Shown: one piece after another, positions 24,701-30,700 of the stretch
How the letters are laid out: each line of letters begins with the position of its first letter
Position numbering within the stretch: position 1 is the stretch's first letter
DNA from: Fragum whitleyi
Taxonomy: Eukaryota > Mollusca > Bivalvia > Cardiida > Cardiidae
Assembly (NCBI GenBank): GCA_948146395.1
Contig: OX411548.1
Span: 59,353,020-59,417,019 of the forward strand
Reading direction: 5' to 3'
Length of the DNA: 64,000 nucleotides
The notes under the pieces: generated by a model
What the model saw: only the letters and a program-made list of their open reading frames with translations
What the model was told of the DNA's origin: nothing
Databases searched by the model: none
Translations under genes and position numbers: made by a program

Positions 24701-27700
24701 AGGCTCCAATGTCTTGTTGATAGGTATAAAAAATGTCATTACTACAGCTTATCTCTGATGAGCAGCGGTTAACACCAACTCATGAGAGTAAGGAGTCCAT
24801 TGAGTAAGGAGTCCATTGGACTCCTAACACATGAAATCAAAGAGACCAAGCTCAATGCTAGGAGTCTGAATTTCCATAATGGTAGAATATTGTGGTAAAG
24901 AAGAAATTGCTTGTTATAAGCAAGTTCTTCTTTTGCACAATGTTCTTCATTGGAAGGATATTGTTTTCAGAATACATGAACTATGGTATGCAAGCAAATG
25001 TTTTCTTCATCAACTTTTGTAGAGAAAAGATCTACAGTTTTGGTGTAAGTTTGAAAGGAGACTGCTCTGTGCATTTATTTTTCAAAATATTCTAATATGA
25101 CCCTTAGAGTCCATTGGGCTCCTTACTTACAAATGGAATGAGTCCAAACTGGTAAACAAGAAGTCCCAGACTTCTGGACCCCCTTGAGCGTCAAACCCTG
25201 ATGAATAAGCGAGAATCAAATTTGTTCTGACTACATGTACATATCAATAACTTTTAATAGGATCTTGAAACTTTATACATGATAAATTTAGAAGAGGAGT
25301 TAAATATTTTCAATGATTTTGTGTAAACCATTACCAGACAACCTAATTTTAGTAGTATAAAGGTCAATAGAATCTATGCCCAATAGGTTACATAATATTT
25401 TTAGAAAAGAATAAATCCTTTTGTATGCCATCTTTTCATGTCCCATAATTTTGTTTCTTAAAGGACATAAAAAAAGCAGACTATATAGACAATAAGGATT
25501 GTGGTATCACAATTGGTACATCCATCAAGTGCTTTCATCACTTTGATTTTAATGCAAAGTTTAAAATCTGGACAATAATCATTAATTGAAAATCTGTAGA
25601 CTTACTTATGCATCAATGGTTCTTTATATGTGACTGTTTTAGTTTTAGGCCCATTCTCATCTAGAAACCTCCATGCAACATTAGCTATATAGTTATTGAC
25701 AGCCGTATGTATATGATCATTCAAGGCGTCCAGTCTCTGTCTGTTTAGATTCTCTACATGTTGATGTAGTTGATTACAACATTCTTTGATTCTGTCAACT
25801 CTACTGGTAGCTCCTGGTCTGATATATAAGAATCTTAAAATGTTATTTATGTTAATGTTTAGAATAATGTAAGTCTGAAGAGAAAATATCTGCTTTTCAT
25901 CAAGATAGGAAATTAACAGCTTGATAACAATAAATGACTGTAATTGTTAAAAAATGCTTTGTTATCAATATCTTTCATCACATATATTTGATTGTTTTGC
26001 TTGAATGGGGTTTGACACCGTTTTAAGTATTATTGCAGATATATCGCCATGGCTGATGGTTTATCTCTCATCAGTACAACCACAACAATTCATCTCCACC
26101 ACCAACTGCTCTTTTCACTTAGGCATATTTGTACTACTATTCATATACACCTATTGCTGGAAGACAAATAACTAGTGTCACAATATTTTACATTTTTTGT
26201 TAGATATTACAAGAAAGTTGGCAGAGACAAGGCTGGAACTCAGGATTGACAGCCCAACACACTAATGACTGTGCTAGTCAGACTCGGTTATCACATATGT
26301 TAAAAGTTTCAAGTAAAGATCAGATGATTCCTTTGGAAATATGTTTTTGATGACTTTAAAAACAAATAGTACATGATTTTACTATAAGAGCTATTCCAGT
26401 GTCATCATCCCTCAACTTTATTTTCTTCTACAAAATTTGATTCATTACTTCCGTCAATTACCATAGGGTTTTTTTTTAACTTAGAAAGTGAGTCTATTTA
26501 CCGATGCCGACACCAATGCCAAAAGCAACGCTAGCGCAAACTATGCGAAGATAATCACAATACCTCTGGGTTTTTTTCAAAAACAGCAAAGCTAAAAATG
26601 TACAAGAATGTTTAACATTACCTATCAGTATTAAAGAGGCCTAAAGCTGTGTCCATATCCACTCTACATTGGTTCCTTTGGTAGGTTGGATCCTGAATAA
26701 TCACTAACTCTTTCTGGGTTTTACCTATAAATCTGTTTTCTGAAATGGAAACAAGCCTATTTTCTTCCTTTGAAACAGTTGCAAAGTAGCTATGCTGAAA
26801 ATTTTCATGAAAATTTGACAAATACAGAATAAGTTATCAGCTGATTATGCACTTCGAAAACAGAAAGAGACATCTTGGAACTTTAATTAATTGGTATAAT
26901 AACCATTATAGATTTCAGGCAACTAATATGAAACCTCAGGCCCAAGACCTGAGGATTTTAGGGACGACAGGTAAAAGGTACCATGTTGCAGGTCCTTCAG
27001 GCCTATTTGTAATGGCCATTTCCAATCTATCCTATGTTTAACAAAAGTTGCCATTTCAAAACTAAAATTTCATTAACCTTATGGAAAACATTGTGGAAAA
27101 TGAAGAAATTGCTCCTACATTGCCACGAAATAAGCATAGTTTTTCAGGAAGATATTTTCATCAGAGAGAACCTGTAAGATTAGTCTGAGTGGCAAAAATA
27201 GGGTTTTAGACTGGGTCTTGAGATTTGGAAAAAATGAAAGCCATATTGAATGGTTGGAATGGTCACTACTCACAGACTGACTGACAGACAGACAGACTTA
27301 CCAGGGTCCCTTATGACATGATGGGTCACATTTATAAATGAACAACAAGGCATATCAGTACAATGGATGATATACCACTGACATTCTGTGATCTAGCTTG
27401 CCGTAAGCATTCTGTACCAAGGGGCCTGTTTAACTAAAACAAAAAATTTGATCTAAAGTCAAAACCACAAATCATGCCTGTTTTTTTCATTCATTGTTCG
27501 ATTCTACCTTGCAATATCTCATAAGAATTGTCTTTAGAAGACGATTCTAATGAGATAATGCATGGCAGAATTCCATATTTAATTACAAATAAAGAAGCAA
27601 CTTTAATTTTCACAAAACATGATTGTAAGATGTTCTAGTAAAACAGGCCCCTGGTGAGCTGGAGATGTTAGACACTGAGTGACTTTACTACATTACCTTC

Positions 27701-30700
27701 AATTCCATGTTTAAACCTCTTTAATATATCCTCTACATTAACACAGTAAAACTCATGCATCTTTAGTCCAGGAATTACTTCATGGAGCAGGACATTCCTT
27801 ATATTCTGGAAAAAAGAAAAGTATGGTATTAGATTGAAATAACTTTATCACGACATTGACATAATACATGCATGCATATTAATATTACTACAATTACCTT
27901 ATTTTTGTTATATTTCAACAAAAGGGTGAAGTAAAGAGAAATTTCTTGTATAATGTTTAAACAGAAATGCTGCCTGTTTCATAATGCACTAGAACCTATC
28001 CTTTATCCAGATAGATTTAAATTTCAATTAAGGTAGTATAGCCTGGTTTTAACGACCTGAATCAGACCTCTGCTAGAAGAATAAAATTCTGATTATTCCT
28101 TCTCAGCTTTGCACGTGCTTTCATAGGAATGAATAACAAACGGTATTGAATGTAATATACATTTTGTTAATGGATACAATATGTTGGTTATTGTTATTTA
28201 AGCATTTTTTCCACAGAGATCACACTCAGGTCAAATAAACCAAGGTATAGACCCGTAATAGTACCTCAACATTTTGGAACTCCTGATTTTCCAGTGTAGA
28301 CTAAGATCAGGCTGCACAAATTGCAAAAGAAAATATCTCTTTATTTAAAAGATTAATCTGTCAAAATCATACCTCTAAGATATGCCCCTCTTCAATGACA
28401 CTGGGAACACCTTTATGTTTCCACTTCCCATCTGCCACCTCCATACTAAAGTGAGCAAACATTCTGTCCATCAAAAAAGCTGTCTTTAAATACGGACTGT
28501 TATCCAAGTTATAACCACACTCCGGGTGTTCCTGTAGCCAGGGACTGTTATCCGCCGTGTGGTTATACACCAGGTCCGTCAGCGACAACACTCCCCACTC
28601 CTTATTCATCTTTTTTATTAGTCCTTCTACATTGTTAAAATCAAAGTTCTGGCCTGGCCTTATGAATATTGGATTGAGCTTGAGCTGATCGGCTATGGAG
28701 TAGGAAGAATTGGATTGTCCGAGAGTTTGAAGTGGAGTGAAGTGGATGAGATTGTATCCAGTTGCCTTGGCAACATATAATCTTCCTTCCCATTCGTCAA
28801 ATGGCCCTAGACTTTTGGATAGAACACTCTGACATTGTAGACAGTCTAGTGTCAACTCTTCCTCCTCTTGACCCACAAACAATGTTGGATCCACCAAGAA
28901 ATATCCCTCACCATTTGGGTTCTTGTGACTGTCACTGTTTAAAAAGAGAAATAAGATATGGGTAGCGAAAGTGTGAAATGTTTTTTCCTAAATAATAACG
29001 TTCCTTGTGAGTACCATCTCGATTAGATGATTTCAATTAATACATATATTGTACTGTATGTATTAATATTATTAAAATATTTCAACTTCAACCAAAAAAC
29101 CCCACTTTTTCTATAGTTCTGTAAAAAGAATCAAACAGATATTAAAACATACAAGATCTATGAACATCATTTTTTTATTTTTCCTGTTGTCTGATTTTTT
29201 AAAGTTTTCATTTTCTTTTTTCATGTTATTTTTGAAACAGATACAAATTTTCATGAAAATGAAAACAAAGGAAAAGGAAAAATATTTATGGATTTTAACC
29301 CTTTCACAAACAGTTCTGAAATTAAACATCCATGTTTTTTTAAGCTCATGAAATACAGCAATTAACCCTTTTCTATTTTATTTCCAGATTTTAATATTGT
29401 GTCAGATGTTTTTATTTTTTGCATTGCAACTTATTTTCATTGTCTCAATGTCAAGTCTAAAATATTGCAAAACAAAAAGGAGTTAATAATGATACCTTCC
29501 ATCTATTGTGAAGAAGTAGTTGAATGATCCAGCAATCAAAATACTCAAGCCTGCATAGACATCATGGCTGTCCACACGCGAACCACTTGGACTCTTCCAC
29601 TCCAATTCATAGTATGTGGACCTCTCAAATGGAACATCCTTGTTAGGAGGGTGGTTACAGAAAATCCTCACATTGCAGGCATGAAGGGATGGACCCAACA
29701 CAAATCTTAGATACCATCCTGAAAGGCAATAAAACATGTAACATATGGCTAAAAGAAAGTACTTGTCAACATCTAAAAAATATACTTTGCAGAATTACGA
29801 TAGCGTTGATCCTTTTGTCCTTTTGTTTGAACAATATTTCAAAATTATCAAACCTTAGTTCACCTATCCATGCACCTCTACAGCCAGGGTAGCACCAGTA
29901 CTCTAATTTGGACTTTTAAATGCCTTGTCCAAGGACATACCGATGGCACAGCATTAAATAGTTGTAACTCCCTATATGTTTATAGGGAGTTACAACTGTT
30001 TCATGCTGAGCCATTAATACATGATCAGTGGTGCAGACAGAACTCATATAATCTTTGATTGCTCTTAGATTACAAGAGAGCATCACAAGACCCCTGCCAT
30101 GTGCAAGGTTTTTAGTCAAGACATATCGGGCAACACAGTATGACCAGTTTTGATACTTTTTGCTCTTCATAATGAAGGCTTTGCAGAATGGAATAATTGC
30201 CTTTCTATATGATATGATTTTTGATAATTATCATAACTGACAAATGTTTGATATTGATATAGGGATATGGAAATAAAGTTTTTCTCCACTTAATAGTGGA
30301 CAAATAAAATATGATTTTCTTCTTGTCCTGGACTAAAATAAACTTAGCTGCATAACAGTGAAAAGATAAATTAAGAGAAAACATTGTTTTTGATAAAGAA
30401 AAAACCCTGTCCAACCCATTGATATAAACATTAGAATAATTTATCTCTTAGATCTCTCTAGTGCAATTCAAAGATTCATCCTTTTTTATCGACTTATTCA
30501 AGTACAAGTGGCTTAGAAAATTTAATTGTCCACAAGAAAAAAAGCCAATCACTGACATCGGGCATGAAAGTTCCACATCCAGTGGATTTTTTTCTCTTTT
30601 TTATGAATTATTGGTTATTGTACTTTGGGATATTTTAATGTTGTCTTAATTTTTCAACTTTGACTCAGAATGTAGTGGTTTTTAATTTTGGTGCGTCTTA

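Noticed and set aside
29111..29351. Overlapping Lys/Phe-rich ORFs on both strands
   Set aside because: Low-complexity T/A-rich inverted stretch within an AGL intron.
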